From assembly GCA_947652605.1 (NCBI GenBank), contig OX393579.1:50164970-50228969 (forward strand): 64,000 nt of DNA, read 5' to 3'. Under the pieces are notes generated by a model that was not told the DNA's origin, did no database searches, and saw only the letters and a program-made list of their open reading frames with translations. The translations under genes were made by a program, and so were the position numbers. How positions within the stretch are numbered: position 1 is the stretch's first letter; the number at the start of each line of letters is the position of its first letter. Below, piece by piece: positions 1 to 11,886 of the stretch. This DNA is from Elmis aenea. Lineage: Eukaryota > Arthropoda > Insecta > Coleoptera > Elmidae.

Positions 1-545
1 TTGTCTTTCAGCCAAAATATCGCAGAAACTGTTTGCATTTCGTTATCCGCAAATCGCATTCGACTCGGGCCGTATCCTCGGAGAGACTAATGATCGCTGT
101 GGGCTTTGCAAAGGGTGGACATGTGGGAATTGATAAATAGGGGTTGTGTAATCGCTAATCCCCCTTGAGAATATGGTCCGCTGGTACACGGCTTACCAGG
201 GAAATTACAATAGGTGGGCGTATTGTCCTTTTATACTTGTCGTTGATGCATTACGAGGTACGGACGTAATTGCCTGATTATGCTGTGAAACCGAACGCTG
301 TGAACTGAATGATGGGACTTTGTGTGAAGTGTAATCCCCAGAAAGCGTATAACAAATACATAAATAAGGATCTCTTAAATACACCCTTCTTGGAGATATT
401 GTCGTGTTAATCAAAGTATTAGTTATTAACGATTTATCGTGCTGTGTTCATATTTTTTATTCAGAATCGGAACTAAAATAATTTTGTGAAATGTTGTAGA
501 GTGTAGAGGAACAGTTGAAAATATTAAAGAGAAAAGTTCTGTGTA
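1..545. other. single-copy stretch, no gene seen
   Basis: No convincing coding region or repeat is visible. The first 200 bases have more CpG than the surrounding AT-rich DNA, so a regulatory role is possible but unsupported. Confidence 0.4.
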
Positions 546-547
546 TA

Positions 548-873
548 CAGGGTGTGTATAAATTGGCGGAAGCGCTACACGTGACGATGTTCTTCATAAA
601 CTTCTAAGTCGAAAATCTTGATACAAAAATGTTGTACCATGCTTCCTATGGCCTCGGGAACCATTAAAAGAAAAAAAAAATTGGCAACATTGCTTACATT
701 GAATTGCGTTTGGACATTTTTTATCAGCAATTTTTACTTAGGTATTTACAATTTTTGTTCGAACTGAAAGCCTTAGTTCGCAAACATAGCTGCAAACTTT
801 TGGGTATCGTATAACACAAACTAGAAATAATTACAAGAAAAACAGAGATGACAGCTAATGTTGCCATATGTAT
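548..873 (-). repeat. foldback family A, copy 1 (truncated)
   Basis: This copy begins with CAGGGTGTGTATAAATTGG right after a TA. It matches the right half of the full-length copies at 19760-20384 and 32541-33161 read in reverse. The match is lost near 873, just before the start of a family B copy, so the second terminus is missing. It carries no coding capacity of its own. Confidence 0.8.
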
Positions 874-923
874 AAAAATTACATAATCTGTAAAAAATAT
901 GGACACAAAAAACTGAAGATATA

Positions 924-1575
924 CAGGGTACCTAATTGATTGGGACAGGGCATTAAAAATATATGAAGAATGAAAAAGGGTATTCATCTGAAATTTTGGT
1001 TATGACCATAATGGCATCTGAGCTGTTTAATGAAAATATTTTCAAGATGCCGACCCTTCCGGAAATACCGGAAGTTGACGTCTACTTTCTTATTTCAAAT
1101 ACAATGGTCTATTTTTTATTGCATTTTTGGATTTAACACGTTATTTTAGAGGGACTATTAATAGCATACCTATATGCCTATATACCTAAGTGCAGTTGTT
1201 TTTTAGATTTTTGGACTTTTTTGAAATTTTTTGATTTTCATCGTAATGCTTAATATTATTTATTTTGAAGAGAAACGCTTAAATTTAGACTATGCATAGA
1301 AGAATTTTTGCAATCGATGCATTACTTACAGGGTGTCCAAAATTTAATTTTCTTTTACCTAATACAATTTCAGACCAATAAAACTCGTTTTTTTTTCAAA
1401 TACAATGTCCAATTTTTTTTTCATTTTCTAATTCAAAAGTAAATTCTACATCAATCTATATTAGCGTTTCCTATACCTATCTGCAATAATTTTCGAGTTT
1501 TTAAGAATTTTTGATACAGTTAAGAGAAATTGCAACATTTTTAAATAGTAAGCCTTGGAAATGACAACAAATATT
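924..1575 (+). repeat. foldback family B, copy 1 (left arm only)
   Basis: It starts with CAGGGTACCTAATTGATTGG after a TA and follows the left arm of the full-length element at 28939-30811 for about 650 bases, with many substitutions. The match ends near 1575 and no right arm is present. The many differences from the 29-kb copy suggest an old insertion. Confidence 0.8.
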
Positions 1576-1856
1576 CCAATGTTGCAATATTCCTTCGTCT
1601 TCTAATAATATCATCTCTCTTTTAATTAACTTAAATACATCATTTTGTGGCACAATTTTGTGTTTTGCATTTATTGCTATTTTTTTATTTATGGCAGACT
1701 GCAATTATAAAATAATAAAAATCAAATTTAAAAAAAATAATATTAATACCGAATACCGGTATTAGACCATCAAATGAGACGGTATTTCGGTATTGTAAAA
1801 TGGCACGGTATACCGGTATTCGGTATACCGGTATACCGGTATTGCAATCACTAATC
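1576..1856 (-). mobile_element. hAT remnant (family J) with ACCGGTAT end array
   Basis: The right end (about 1745-1856) holds repeated ACCGGTAT-type palindromic motifs and finishes with TTGCAATCACTA, a plausible hAT terminus. On the minus strand, about 1590-1700 encodes a stretch with NDVFKLIKREMILLED. This resembles the segment just before the hAT dimerisation domain, where LIK-EM-LFE patterns are common. The left end is missing and a family B copy abuts it, so no target duplication can be read. The family assignment is an inference from the terminus plus this short protein match. Confidence 0.5.
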
Positions 1857-2999
1857 TATGTGCATAACATAACATCACGTCTTGATAACTCGCTACTGTA
1901 AACCACACACGCAATATGTAAACGTTTTTTTTATCAACTGTATTTCAACTTGACATCTATAAAACAGACAAAACTTGGGAACTTCCCGCTTCGTTAACAT
2001 TAATCAAACCCAAAAATTCCACATTGTGCGACGCGCAATAAAAGATTCACTCTTCATTATTATAAACCCATCATCTGCGCCGTAAAAGACCCCACGATTT
2101 CATTTTAATTTTCGAAATGTGCACTTATAAGGTCGTAACGGACCCCAAATATTAATATAGTGAGTCATAAAGGGCACAACAAAAGCGTCCCATGTTAACG
2201 CCCGTGTTATTACGATTGGTACGAACGCGCATTCGGATACCAGGAACCATTGTTTATGGCGGTTAAATGAGGAATTCAAGATCGCAGTTAGCATAATAAT
2301 GAACATTACCGATGCATGCTTAACAAAGGAATTTCTTCGAGTGTCTCAACGTTAGCCGAAAAACACGTAATTTTACAGTCGAGAGACGAAGCAATCACGC
2401 TTTTTCTGTTGAATGTGAAGTAAATACCATGTCGTTTTTTAATTTTCGAGAAAGGTGGTTCGGAATGAGTAGTTGGGTAAAGAAACTGTTAGCAGGTATT
2501 GGTTCTTTTGAACGTGAATTGCACATAATCAAGCATGCTAAATTTACTAACGCTGTGTCGGATCGTAAGAGCAAGTTCTTGTACTCTCAGTACGGGAATT
2601 GTCAGGTCTGTCTGCTAAGTTCCGGGACTCGTACTGCAAAACAGGCGTTTATTGTTGCAAAACCAAAGTAATTGTTGATGTATCAAGGTAACACGTTTCT
2701 ACTTCTAGAGGGGGTCCATCAAAGGTGTTCCGTAAATTTACGTATCGATTTGAAAATAAACATCAAACAGTAACGTTTTATGCAAAATGTGGGCCCAACG
2801 TTTTTTACATATCTTTTTACATTTGGTAATTGCCAAGTGTACTGCATTTACAACATTTTTTGATAAGTAGGCTTTCTTAAGTCAATTAGGGTGTTACTTT
2901 TTGACTATTGTCTGTTGTTTTTAAAAATCTAAGTATGGATTTTTCATTTCAAAAATATACTAACGTTAACGAAGAAATTATTTTGTTTTCTACGACATC
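1857..2999. other. single-copy stretch with an unrecognised ORF
   Basis: Most of this stretch shows no repeat. An ATG-initiated frame of 80 codons runs from 2429 to 2671 on the plus strand. I do not recognise it, and it has no clear signal peptide, membrane span or known motif. An internal GTAAGA at about 2566 could act as a splice donor, but nothing downstream joins to it in phase. In an AT-rich window an 80-codon frame can arise by chance. Confidence 0.2.
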
Positions 3000-3190
3000 T
3001 CGTTGGATGACTATTACTGTACAACCTTCATGCATAGTAAAAGGGTACTCAGCAAAAATTTGTTATTTTAGAAATGATCAAAGTAGACTCATGTCAAAAT
3101 TGACAATTAATAGCGTACGTAAGTCGTAGAAAAAGTATAGTACAAAACTTCTTTACTCGTGCGTAATATGCTTCTTACAACTATTGTATG
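3000..3190 (+). repeat. dispersed repeat family N, copy 1 (partial)
   Basis: The segment shares order and sequence with 54175-54570: a tract around CATGCATAGTAA, then GATCAAAGTAGACTCA, then CGTAGAAAAAGTA and CTTCTTACAACT near the end. A related inverted copy lies at 62236-62425. No terminal duplication could be fixed for this copy. Confidence 0.6.
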
Positions 3191-3245
3191 TGTGTGTGTT
3201 TTTTTTTTTAAAGAAAAAATTAAGGAGACATTTCTTGATCTAAAT

Positions 3246-4172
3246 CAGAGATTCTTAACCTCTATGGACATGGACCCCTTTGTCAGTTAGGTGAAAGCCA
3301 AGAACCCCTTCTCAGAATAGAGATTTTCAAATGTTAAACAACTGTACAGGGTGGTCCAAATTCGATGGGATTACATGGGTATCTCGCTTAATAGTCAAGA
3401 TAGAGAAACGGTTAAATTACCAAAAATGTGCAGTTTTATAGGACAAACTCAAATATATTCTATCATTTCCGGTTTTTCTTGTTTTCACAGCTTACTCATC
3501 TTTAAAAAAAAATGTAAACATTTTTGTAACTTGCGTATTATTGAAAATAAATACATCAATCCTTATATATTTGGAAAGGGAAAAAAATAAGGAATTTAAG
3601 TAGGTCATAGCCAACTACAGCTTCCATTTAAAAAAAGGTGAGTTTGTGTCATAAATTTTTAACGGCGAGCGTAAAAATTTTCTTTTAGTATCTACTATCA
3701 AAATCTACATAAAAATATCTAAAAATAATCTGCATAAACTTTTTCGATATTTAAAACAGTAAGGGAGATATGACACATTATAAATATAACAAAAAAACAG
3801 TTTTTCTCTAATTTATTCAAAAACCAGAAATGATAAAATATTTTTGAAAACTGTTCTGAGCTTGTGCTAAAAAACTGCACATTTTTGGTAGGTAATTTAA
3901 CCGTTTCTGTATCTTGACTATTAAGCGAGATACCCATGTAATCCCATCGAATTTGAACCACCGTGTATTGCTGTATGAAAATGTTTATTATTTCTATTCA
4001 GGACCACAAATACAGCTAATACTACTGTAATTTAATGCACACAATCATAGGCAAAGGAAATAAATCTAGATATCACTTAAAAGTTGGTAAAAATAAAGAT
4101 AATAGGTACATTGTTTCCCATTAAAGCTCGCGAATTCCTTGGGAGTCCATAACTCCTGGTTAAGAACCCCTG
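3246..4172. mobile_element. non-autonomous hAT element Q, interrupted by foldback C1
   Basis: The termini are CAGAGATTCTTAACCTC on the left and GGTTAAGAACCCCTG on the right, an imperfect inverted pair of the common hAT type. The flanks are ATCTAAAT (3238-3245) and ATCTAAAA (4173-4180), an 8-base duplication with one mismatch. The element is about 310 bases once the nested foldback at 3347-3965 is removed. No transposase sequence is seen. Confidence 0.8.
3347..3965. repeat. foldback family C, copy 1
   Basis: This 619-base palindromic element begins CAGGGTGGTCCAAATTCG and ends with its inverted counterpart, with TA on both sides (3345-3346 and 3966-3967). The arms cover most of its length. A second, longer copy is at 48221-49283. 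Frames reading MVQIRWDYMG on both strands are translations of the inverted arms and are not genes. Confidence 0.9.
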
Positions 4173-4322
4173 ATCTAAAAGTAGCTTATTATTTTGGTCA
4201 AAGTTTAAGCAAGAAGTGACATAAATCCAATGTTTTAATAAAAATCTGCTGGGAAAATATAAAATTCCATTATATACTTACTGTAGATTTTTCAAAATGC
4301 TCGTCATCAAAGCTTATTTATT

Positions 4323-4893
4323 CAGGAGTTTGGAGCAGTCCAATTTTTTAGTTGCTCCGCTCCAGCTCCGCTCCGGCATCAAGATGCCTGCTCCAGCTCC
4401 GCTCCCGCTCCGCTCCGCGCTCCAAATATTAATAAAATAAGTTTTTTATTTAAAAAATTGTTTTTAAAAACAAAGCTAAAATTTTATGAAATATGTGGAA
4501 ATGGATCAAAAATTACAATATTTGACCCTAAGAAACAAGTGAAGTTAAATAAATGGACAAATTATTGATCTTCAGTTAAAAAAGTGAAAAAAAGAAAAGA
4601 AAGTTCTTTAAAATATTTCAAAATTCAAATACAAAATAATGAAAATTAATATTCAGAAAATTTACATTATAATAATTTTACTTCAGAAAAATCAAATTTA
4701 GTTAATTTATAATTTTATTAAACACTATACCCATGAGAATGATTTATTTAAAAAAAAAATTGCGGTTTATAATAGTAAAGTGGAGCAGTGGAGCAATCAA
4801 AATTCTTTGCTCCGGGCTCCGCTCCCGCTCCGGGCAAAAACCCATTGCTCCACTGCTCCGCGCTCCAGCTCCGCGCTCCGCTCCAAACCCCTG
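4323..4893 (+). mobile_element. non-autonomous hAT family G, copy 1
   Basis: This 571-base element starts CAGGAGTTTGGAGCAG and ends GCTCCAAACCCCTG. It is flanked by a perfect 8-base duplication, TATTTATT (4315-4322 and 4894-4901). About 110 bases inside each end are built from tandem GGAGCN hexamers (read as GCTCCG or GCTCCA). The middle is AT-rich and non-coding. Other copies are at 21848, 24195, 33210 and 49572. Confidence 0.92.
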
Positions 4894-4964
4894 TATTTAT
4901 TCCTGTTAGTGACAATTTTAATTTGAAAGTAACTTATCCGACAAACTCGTTAGATAAAGAAGCA

Positions 4965-5097
4965 CAACCATGTCGTTTTTGCCAAAAATTCGCGTTTAGC
5001 AATTGACCTATGAGTAGGTGCACTGTCATGAAGAAGATGCTAAAACATATTCCACATATTTTGCCTGTACACTGGCAGTTCTTGCACATTAGCGGTC
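4965..5097 (-). pseudogene. mariner transposase fossil (catalytic-core fragment)
   Basis: On the minus strand one frame reads LHDSAPTHRSIAKREFLAK, which matches the mariner signature HDNAPAH plus the following helix, where the second catalytic aspartate sits. The preceding residues (ELPVYRQNMW) fit the usual region before that motif. A stop codon interrupts the frame just before the HD motif. The YSPDLAP motif with the third aspartate is not found, so only about 44 codons survive. Confidence 0.7.
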
Positions 5098-5196
5098 TTA
5101 ATTATAGATAATATTTTGACCACTTGTAACCATTTTTATGAATGACAAACTTGATAAAACGTGGAATGCCGACTTATATATATTTTTTTGTTTCAG

Positions 5197-5266
5197 GTAA
5201 TTTAATCGACTTCTATCTAGCGGTTTGTGTTTTGGTCGAAGGCTGGAACAAACAGAATGTTTCATC
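5197..5266 (+). other. candidate internal exon (70 bases)
   Basis: A strong acceptor (a T-rich tract followed by TTTCAG) ends at 5196 and a strong donor (TC|GTAAGTAG) starts at 5267. Between them only one of three frames is open. It has 22 full codons with two bases left over at each side, and contains LIDFYLAVCVLVEGW. I do not recognise the peptide. It lies between two transposon fossils and I found no partner exon. It may be a real exon of a host gene whose other exons are outside the window, or a chance arrangement. Confidence 0.3.
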
Positions 5267-5459
5267 GTAAGTAGCAATGATTTTCAAAGACGTTTTATTA
5301 TTATCGGATTTAATTAGATATTTACATTGTTTGATATTTTTTTGTGTACATTAACAGGATGCAAAGCAATTCGCTCATATATGTTTCTGCTTTTTAAGTA
5401 ATTGTTCATTATTTCATCAATGGAACTTTTCCAACAATTCCGTTACTGTTTCATATCGG

Positions 5460-6100
5460 TTATTGGTAATAATTTCGGCAAAGTTCTGATCCGAAGAAAG
5501 GTGTCTCGCTGCCAATTTTGGCTAGGCGATCCGCCTTCTCGTTCCCTGGTATATTAGTGTGCCCTGGGCACCATACCAGTTTAAGATTATTCCTGCTTCC
5601 TAGCACGTTGAGTGCTTGTATGCAGTTCAGAACAAGTCCTGAGTTTACTTCCGACGAGCCAAGAGCTTTTAACGCTGCTTGACTGTCGGACACTACGAAG
5701 ATTCTTTTATTATTAAAATCTCTTTCTGATAGTGTTTCTGCACATAAGAGCATAGCGTACACCTCGGCTTGAAATATGGTTGCACACTGTCCAAGGCTTA
5801 TAGATGTGCCTTGTCTCAGTTGAGCTGCCTGTGCGTTTTTGACCCGTCCGTAGTACACCAGACAAGGCCATTTAGCTCTATTTCTTGACGCTCCCATTGG
5901 TCCCGTGTTGGAATTATGATTCCAAAGGTTTTCGCAATGGCTAGCGTCCTGTTTGTTCTATCCGAGATCATACTTAGTGTCGGATGCGTGTCGATCTCGT
6001 TGAGAATAGCCAAGTGCCCTTCTCTACGTCTCCCCTCTTTGGAGGTGATTTTCAGTCGATACCCCGCCCCCCTTAGTGCTTTTGTATACCAACCCTTAAT
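5460..6100 (-). pseudogene. LINE ORF2 C-terminus: RNase H domain
   Basis: The minus strand encodes the end of a non-LTR retrotransposon ORF2 with an RNase H domain of the I/Jockey/R1 kind. Read 5' to 3', a linker with RRREGHLAILNEIDT leads to TTDGSKT (first catalytic Asp), then FQAEVYA (Glu), SDSQAALKAL (Asp) and GNEKADRLA (last Asp region). A frameshift falls just after TDGSKT, so two frames are needed. The reverse transcriptase domain is missing upstream of about 6100, which suggests 5' truncation on insertion. The reading frame ends at 5460. Confidence 0.85.
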
Positions 6101-8988
6101 GCTTCATATTTTCTTCGTTGCGTCACTTCAAAATCTGATCATTGCGCAAAAACGTCAGATCACTGCTGGATCATGCCTCACTTCACTTCAGTGGACACTC
6201 AACCTTTAGTGGCGTATGAATATATCGCATAGTTTGTAAGTTATTCAACATTGCACGTGAAATTTAAATCGGAGAATATTAATGGCACTCATGTTTCAAC
6301 TTCAAAATATTTAGCATTAAGTTTTAACCTAATATTATTTTCTGAAACAACTATTTGATAAAGAACGTAGCCTGCTAACGCTTAACCGATTTTATGTTAT
6401 GTGTACAAGTTTTTATGCATTCCATGTTGATTAATGCAGCTGTTTATTAATGCTTGTTAATATTTTTTCTCGCTGAATATCAATAATTATTTACTGGTAG
6501 CACCAGTATCCATAAATTTGAATACGAAACTTGTTCAAGTGCCCGCAGCTGTTGTGGTGGCTGTTGGTCGTGCAATTCGATCGTGTTTTGTAATTTCCGT
6601 TCAACTTGTTCTGTATGTCTGTGCATAATTCGCAGGAAATAGGCAAATCCGCTTTTAAACAGAAATGCAATAATTTTTTTTACATGCGTACGTTTTAAGA
6701 AAGGTGAATCAAATTTTTAATATTCTGGACTTCGACCGCAGTCGCGCTGCGATTTTTTTTCGTGCTCGGCAAAAAATCGCGATGCTGCGAGCAATCTAAA
6801 AGATTAATCGCCCGTCGTTTTTTACTTTAAGTGAAATAAATTAAAGAAATAGTTGGAATGTAATTTGGGAAACTGATGTCGTTTTTATGTCGGTATAAAA
6901 TGATGTGTCAACAGGTTCGTGCTTATAGAATTGCAGGACGTCCAATGAGAAGTCGGATTTGATTGTCTAGTTTCGTCGTAATAGAATTCACAGATAAAAT
7001 ATTTTTTATATCTCTTTTAGTGCCCGTCGTTAGAAGTAACAAATTTAATTTTATTTAACGGTTACAATGTTAATAAATTTAGAGACAGACATAAATTTGT
7101 TTTCTCGTAGATTTTTGTACTACTTTCGCGATACGAAGTATAATAATGTATTGTGATTGCGAAATTTTGTTACTTTAATATTGTGCAGTTTCTTTAAGAA
7201 ATACAAAAAATATACATTTTTGTAAAATTAGAAATTGTCGATGTAAAAAAAAACTTTCTGTTCCGATTTGCTCAAAACGTGAACTTACTCTGTTAGACAT
7301 CAAAGAACTTGTTTCCTAGAAACGACCAATAAACATAATCATACACTGATAATATCCCTTTCGCAATTAACAGATTTTCATGCGTTTATTGGTCGTTTCT
7401 AAGAAATCTGAGTTTGTGATTGGTCGAAAATATAAATTTGAAGAGGGAATTAAATATTTTGGTCTTGATAAATTTTTGACGAATTTCGGCGACCAGTAGC
7501 GTTACTTAAATATAGATTAAACCACACACCTGACGCACCACTCTGACAGTACTCGTAAAATTTGACATAGCGTACATTTAATTTGACACGTAGGTTAGGT
7601 GAAGGAAATTTTCTCACAAAATATAACTCGTGCACTGCAAATAATTTATAAATTTTGACAATCTTCACTCATGCAAGTTGAAACTAATTTTAGCTTAATT
7701 TGACGAATATTATTACACAATTAATACTGAAATGAAACTTATAATTGTATATTTTTAATGACGCTTAACTTTTAATAAGTATCGTTTTAAAAATTCTTAT
7801 TTAGGCTGCTTAATTGTGAAATCTAAAACAATCGATGTAGTTTATATAAATTTCAATAAAATTTCGAAAAACGAAATAAACACTAAAACATTTTTGAATT
7901 ACCAAAAACTCTGTCGTGTTTGTTTCTTTGTATTTCAAATCCGTTTGTTGACTGATGATGATGACCGATAATTGGAAGTCATTGACATTTTCGTGGTAAA
8001 ATATGTTGTTATCTGCATCTGACAGATAAATCGTGACGGTTCGATTAATTTATTTTTGTATATACTCTGCCTAGTTTCTGAAATAGCAGTTCTTGTGTCA
8101 TTCGAAAAGTGCAACCTAAACTAATTTGTGACTAATGTTAAACGATTTAAGTGTTCTGTGGGTAAAAAACATTTGCAATTTCGAATAAGGTAAAAAATCG
8201 ATTGTCACTTGGCCAAGTGTAAATTATTATGTAATAAAAGTGTTATCTATTGTTTATTTACAACTATATTAAGTTGCTTGTTTAAAAAGTGGAACAGTTT
8301 TTTTTTACAGCAACGAATTATGTACCTAACGACACTTGATCTGAAGCTAGTAAAGTGTTAATACTTTGTGTGTTTGTGTAATGGATAGTTCAATAAAGCC
8401 ATCTGTGCCAGAGTACACTTGTCACATAAAAAGTGTTACAATCTTCATACAATTGCAAATTGGTTCTAGACAATTTTATGACTTGTTTGGTAGCCTCTTA
8501 GCATAACTTGCTTCAGGTATGGATACGTATGTGCGCGAAATAGTAAAAAATCGTTGATGAATATGTATTTTTATATAAACAAGGAAGTGTTAGTTAAGTA
8601 ATTTCATGTTTGCAGAAGATCTAATGGACGTCATTGCCTAACGAATCGCTTTACTTGTAATGGGTTAGCGTGTTAATGGAAAGTGACATCACTTGGTGTT
8701 GTTTATCAGGAAACAATAATTGTTTGTTTCTTATATGGTGATAGCATGTGTTTAATGAAGAATGGAGATAATTACCTAGTGGGTACGTTGGCAATTAAAA
8801 CTTCAAAACGTAATTATGTTCATTGTTCTTGTAAACAGGCGTGATATAGTTTTGTGAACCAAAAAATTGAAATGGCCTTAAAAAGAATTACCTACTGGAT
8901 AACAACGAAAGCATGATTGCGTAAGAATGAGTTACCTATAAAAAGTTTAAAGTATTTTTTGTTAAATTTATATTTGTACTGAAATCAA
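6101..8988. other. long AT-rich stretch without a recognisable gene
   Basis: No protein similarity or known repeat was recognised over about 2.9 kb. A short inverted pair is visible: TAGAAACGACCAATAAAC near 7317 faces GTTTATTGGTCGTTTCTA near 7384, about 50 bases apart. At about 6740-6800 GCGCTGCGATTTTTTTTCG faces a similar CpG-rich segment. Minus-strand frames near 7450-7668 look like chance. Confidence 0.35.
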
Positions 8989-8990
8989 TA

Positions 8991-9897
8991 TGTGTCCAAA
9001 AGGTATGGAATATGCTATATATCTCAGTAAACATCCACTTTAGGGAAAAATGTTTGGAATAAAAGTTGTTTGGTACTTAGTTTTCCACCATAAGACAAAG
9101 TTTAAATTCTACTTTTTCGAATAAGTAACAAAAGCGCAATGAAAAACAATTGATTTTTTTTAAACGACATAATACCCCTATATTATACTCGCTTGATAAA
9201 GAATTTTTTTCTCTTTTCAATGATGCAAAACTTAAGTACCCTTACTTAAGCAACTTTTTGAGAAAAACGCAAAAAATACTCTCAAATTATTTTAATTGTT
9301 AAGTATTTATTTCTAACAAAAACATCATAATAACTTTTTTTTTGACGAAATCTAGAATAAGTGCTCAAACTGTGTACCATTTACAGCTTGGCAATGATAA
9401 ACTCGGTTTTTAAACACGGTTATAACATTCCCAACCATTCCAGATGTAATAGACCTCATCTCTTCTCTAATACGATCTTTTAAATTTTCTATATTCTCCG
9501 GCCTCTTAGCATAAACTTTATTTTTAAGGTGACTCCAAAGGAAAAAGTCTAACGGACTGAAATCCGGCGAGCAAGAAAAAATTTAAAAAACAATATATAA
9601 AATAATTTGAGAGTATAGTTTTGCGTTTTTCTCAAAAAGTTTCTTAAGTAAGGGTATGTACTAAAGTTTTGCATGATTAAAAAAAATCTCTATCAATTGA
9701 GTATAATATTGGGGTACCTACCTTGTCATTTAAAAAATCAATTGTTTTTCATTGCGCTGTTGTGATTCAAAAAAATAGAATTTAAATTTTGTCTTATAGT
9801 GGAAAACTAAGTACCAAACAACTTTTATTCAAAATAATTTTCCCTAAAGTGGATTTTTACTGAGATATAAAGTGTATTCCATACTTTTTGGACACTG
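8991..9897. mobile_element. foldback family F with transposase remnant
   Basis: This 907-base element has inverted arms of about 310 bases ending GGACACTGTA on the right and TATGTGTCC on the left (one base apparently lost), with TA at 8989-8990 and 9898-9899. The central, non-inverted part encodes the 3' end of an IS630-type transposase on the minus strand. An isolated terminus of the same family is at 63573-63617. Confidence 0.88.
9352..9570 (-). pseudogene. IS630/Tc1-mariner-type transposase, C-terminal fragment
   Basis: An uninterrupted minus-strand frame of 72 codons plus a stop reads SPDFSPLDFFLWSHLK, then KVYAKRPENIENLKDRI, and ends GTQFEHLF. It corresponds to the C-terminus of insect transposases whose signature is SPDLNPLDFFLWG. 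The Asp of SPD and the Asp of LDFF are present. Upstream catalytic residues and the DNA-binding domain are absent. It sits between the arms of foldback F and is probably a relic of that element's own transposase. Confidence 0.85.
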
Positions 9898-9899
9898 TA

Positions 9900-10475
9900 T
9901 ATTATCTTTTTTTTTGTTAATCCTACGTCTCTATGCCGTTGGGTGTAAGACTTACTTAAAATTTCACCCGTACTTAAGCTACCTATACTTATTTTGAGGG
10001 CTTAGTTGTAAAATGAAAAGTGATTGATCTTGGAAAATAACATCTTGTTTCTGCTTTGTAAATCAGTTTGTCTTAGTCTTATATCATTTATGTTCTTGGA
10101 AGTTGAATCATTCTACATTATATTAAGAAAAATAAAGTTTTTGATACGCAAACAGAATTGAAAAAAAACATAAAGTTTAATCTTCTTAATAAATTTTACC
10201 AGAAAATGTTACATTACGCATACCCTATTATAGGCATATTTGCGCAAAAAATAGTCTTATATGCTAAGATTTTCTTTAAATTTTGGATACAATTAACCAG
10301 GGATGGGGAGTCGGAGTCGAGCAGTCGAAGCTTTTGTGAAGAGTTTATGAAAATGATAAAAACAAATATCCATTTAACCAGAAAATTTTGGGCTTAATCA
10401 AGCATCATCATCATACCCCAGATTTCACAATAACAAGTTATCAAAACAACCCACAAAACAAATAAAAATCGCTTG
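9900..10475. other. spacer with a lone hAT-like terminus
   Basis: No gene is seen. At about 10299-10345 the sequence CAGGGATGGGGAGTCGGAG with continued GGAGTC hexamers looks like the end of another hAT family built on the same plan as family G. No matching opposite end was found nearby, so this is a fragment or a chance match. Confidence 0.3.
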
Positions 10476-11658
10476 TGTTAGGATGCCTTTTTGAATACAT
10501 AATAACTGGGGCGTTAACTACTTTAATTTACATGGTTCGTATTATTTTACTTACAAGTTTAGTGTTATTTATTATAAACACGGGTTCCCGAGGCAGGCAG
10601 AGGCTGAAGCCAAGCGATTGGTGCAAAGGTGTATGCAGCGTACATAAAACAAAGAAGCTTGTGCCACTGATAACATTTAATAATTAGTAACAATTATGTA
10701 CTCACCGGGGGGAACCCACCCCCGCGTGTGATGCCGGATCGCCAGGGATAATATAAGCCCATCACCATATTATAGTAACACACATAAATCTCCACTAAAG
10801 CCAAGCATAAATCAACAAGGTGGTCTCACTCGCACACAAAGCTGAAAGGCAAAGCATGGCGTCCCACGCATTATATAAATTAGCATGTGTATCAACATAC
10901 ACCCTGGATCTAGTCCACTACAACTCCTGGACAACACTCCGGATCAGCAACCTGGACAACTATCAGACTCTCTGGTCACGTTGGGTACCGTTGGCATGCT
11001 TTGATGGCACCTGGGTGGACCCTCCGGCGTACGTCCGGATCCCCACGCTTAAAGCGCCTCCTCACCCAGGTGTACCCTCATGGGGGCACCCCCCATAGGG
11101 CACCTACGGCCGGGAGGTGGACCCGCAAGCCCACTACCCCCCCAGCACCCTGTATGGAGAAATGGAGAGAAATTAGCAGCATGATTAGTACATTACCAAA
11201 TGATTGCAATCCAAAACACAATAACACAAATAGCACATTAACATAATAATACCCAATAACTGCAGTGTTACATAATACTCTATCTAATATAACTGCATAC
11301 TACATGCACTACACAATGGCTAGCCAACCCTTTATCTTATAACCTCACAGCATCACATACATATAACATGTATAATTCTAACATCTTATACTAAAGACTG
11401 CCGAAAGTGAACTGTCTATGTCGAGTGCCCCCGCAAGGGGTTGCGTCTGGCGAACATATAAACATGGGTCACTACCTGCTTCTAAAACCAGGAACCAAAA
11501 TACGAATACTATCTTTCTTAAAATGTAACACATGCTTCAGTGTATAATGAACATAATTATTAGCATCTTAAGCTCAATAACTAATTTATCTTAGATTATC
11601 AATTATCATAAACAGAAAATAAAGGTAAAATACCTTAGACAAAAATATGAGCCTTTCA
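10476..11658. repeat. LTR, left copy (1183 bases)
   Basis: This is much richer in G+C than the flanking DNA, notably around 10700-10760 and 11000-11160. A TATATAAAT motif lies near 10873 and an AATAAA lies about 40 bases before the 3' end, which would suit transcription on the plus strand. Short overlapping frames at 10820-11098 and 11001-11246 occur in both LTRs. Their identity reflects the LTR identity and is not evidence of coding. Confidence 0.82.
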
Positions 11659-11886
11659 TTCGGCCAACCTGACAAAAATCGCGTCCTCGCGATTACTTGT
11701 GAAGATGTTTTTACATTTCATTACATTATATGTTTTTTAAGTTACTGTTTAGCGTAGTTTAGTTTAGTTTTTTTTTTTATTTTATTTTTTGCAACCAATT
11801 ATTTCGCATACAATTTTGAATTAATTATTTCGAATCAAACTTGCGTTCAGCCACTGCACTGCTCGAGTTGATCCCACTCCTGATAC
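11659..11886. other. internal region of the LTR retroelement (228 bases)
   Basis: This AT-rich segment starts TTCGGCCAACCTGAC and ends CACTCCTGATAC. It has no open frame of note. Neither end shows the usual TGG primer-binding start or a purine run. It is unusually short relative to the LTRs. Confidence 0.7.

Noticed and set aside
3351..3961. Matching protein frames on opposite strands starting MVQIRWDYMG
   Set aside because: They translate the two inverted arms of foldback C1. The symmetry explains them, and no family similarity exists.
5460..5897. A host RNase H1 gene
   Set aside because: The motif spacing and the linker upstream match LINE ORF2, and a frameshift breaks the domain. A host gene would have no such context.
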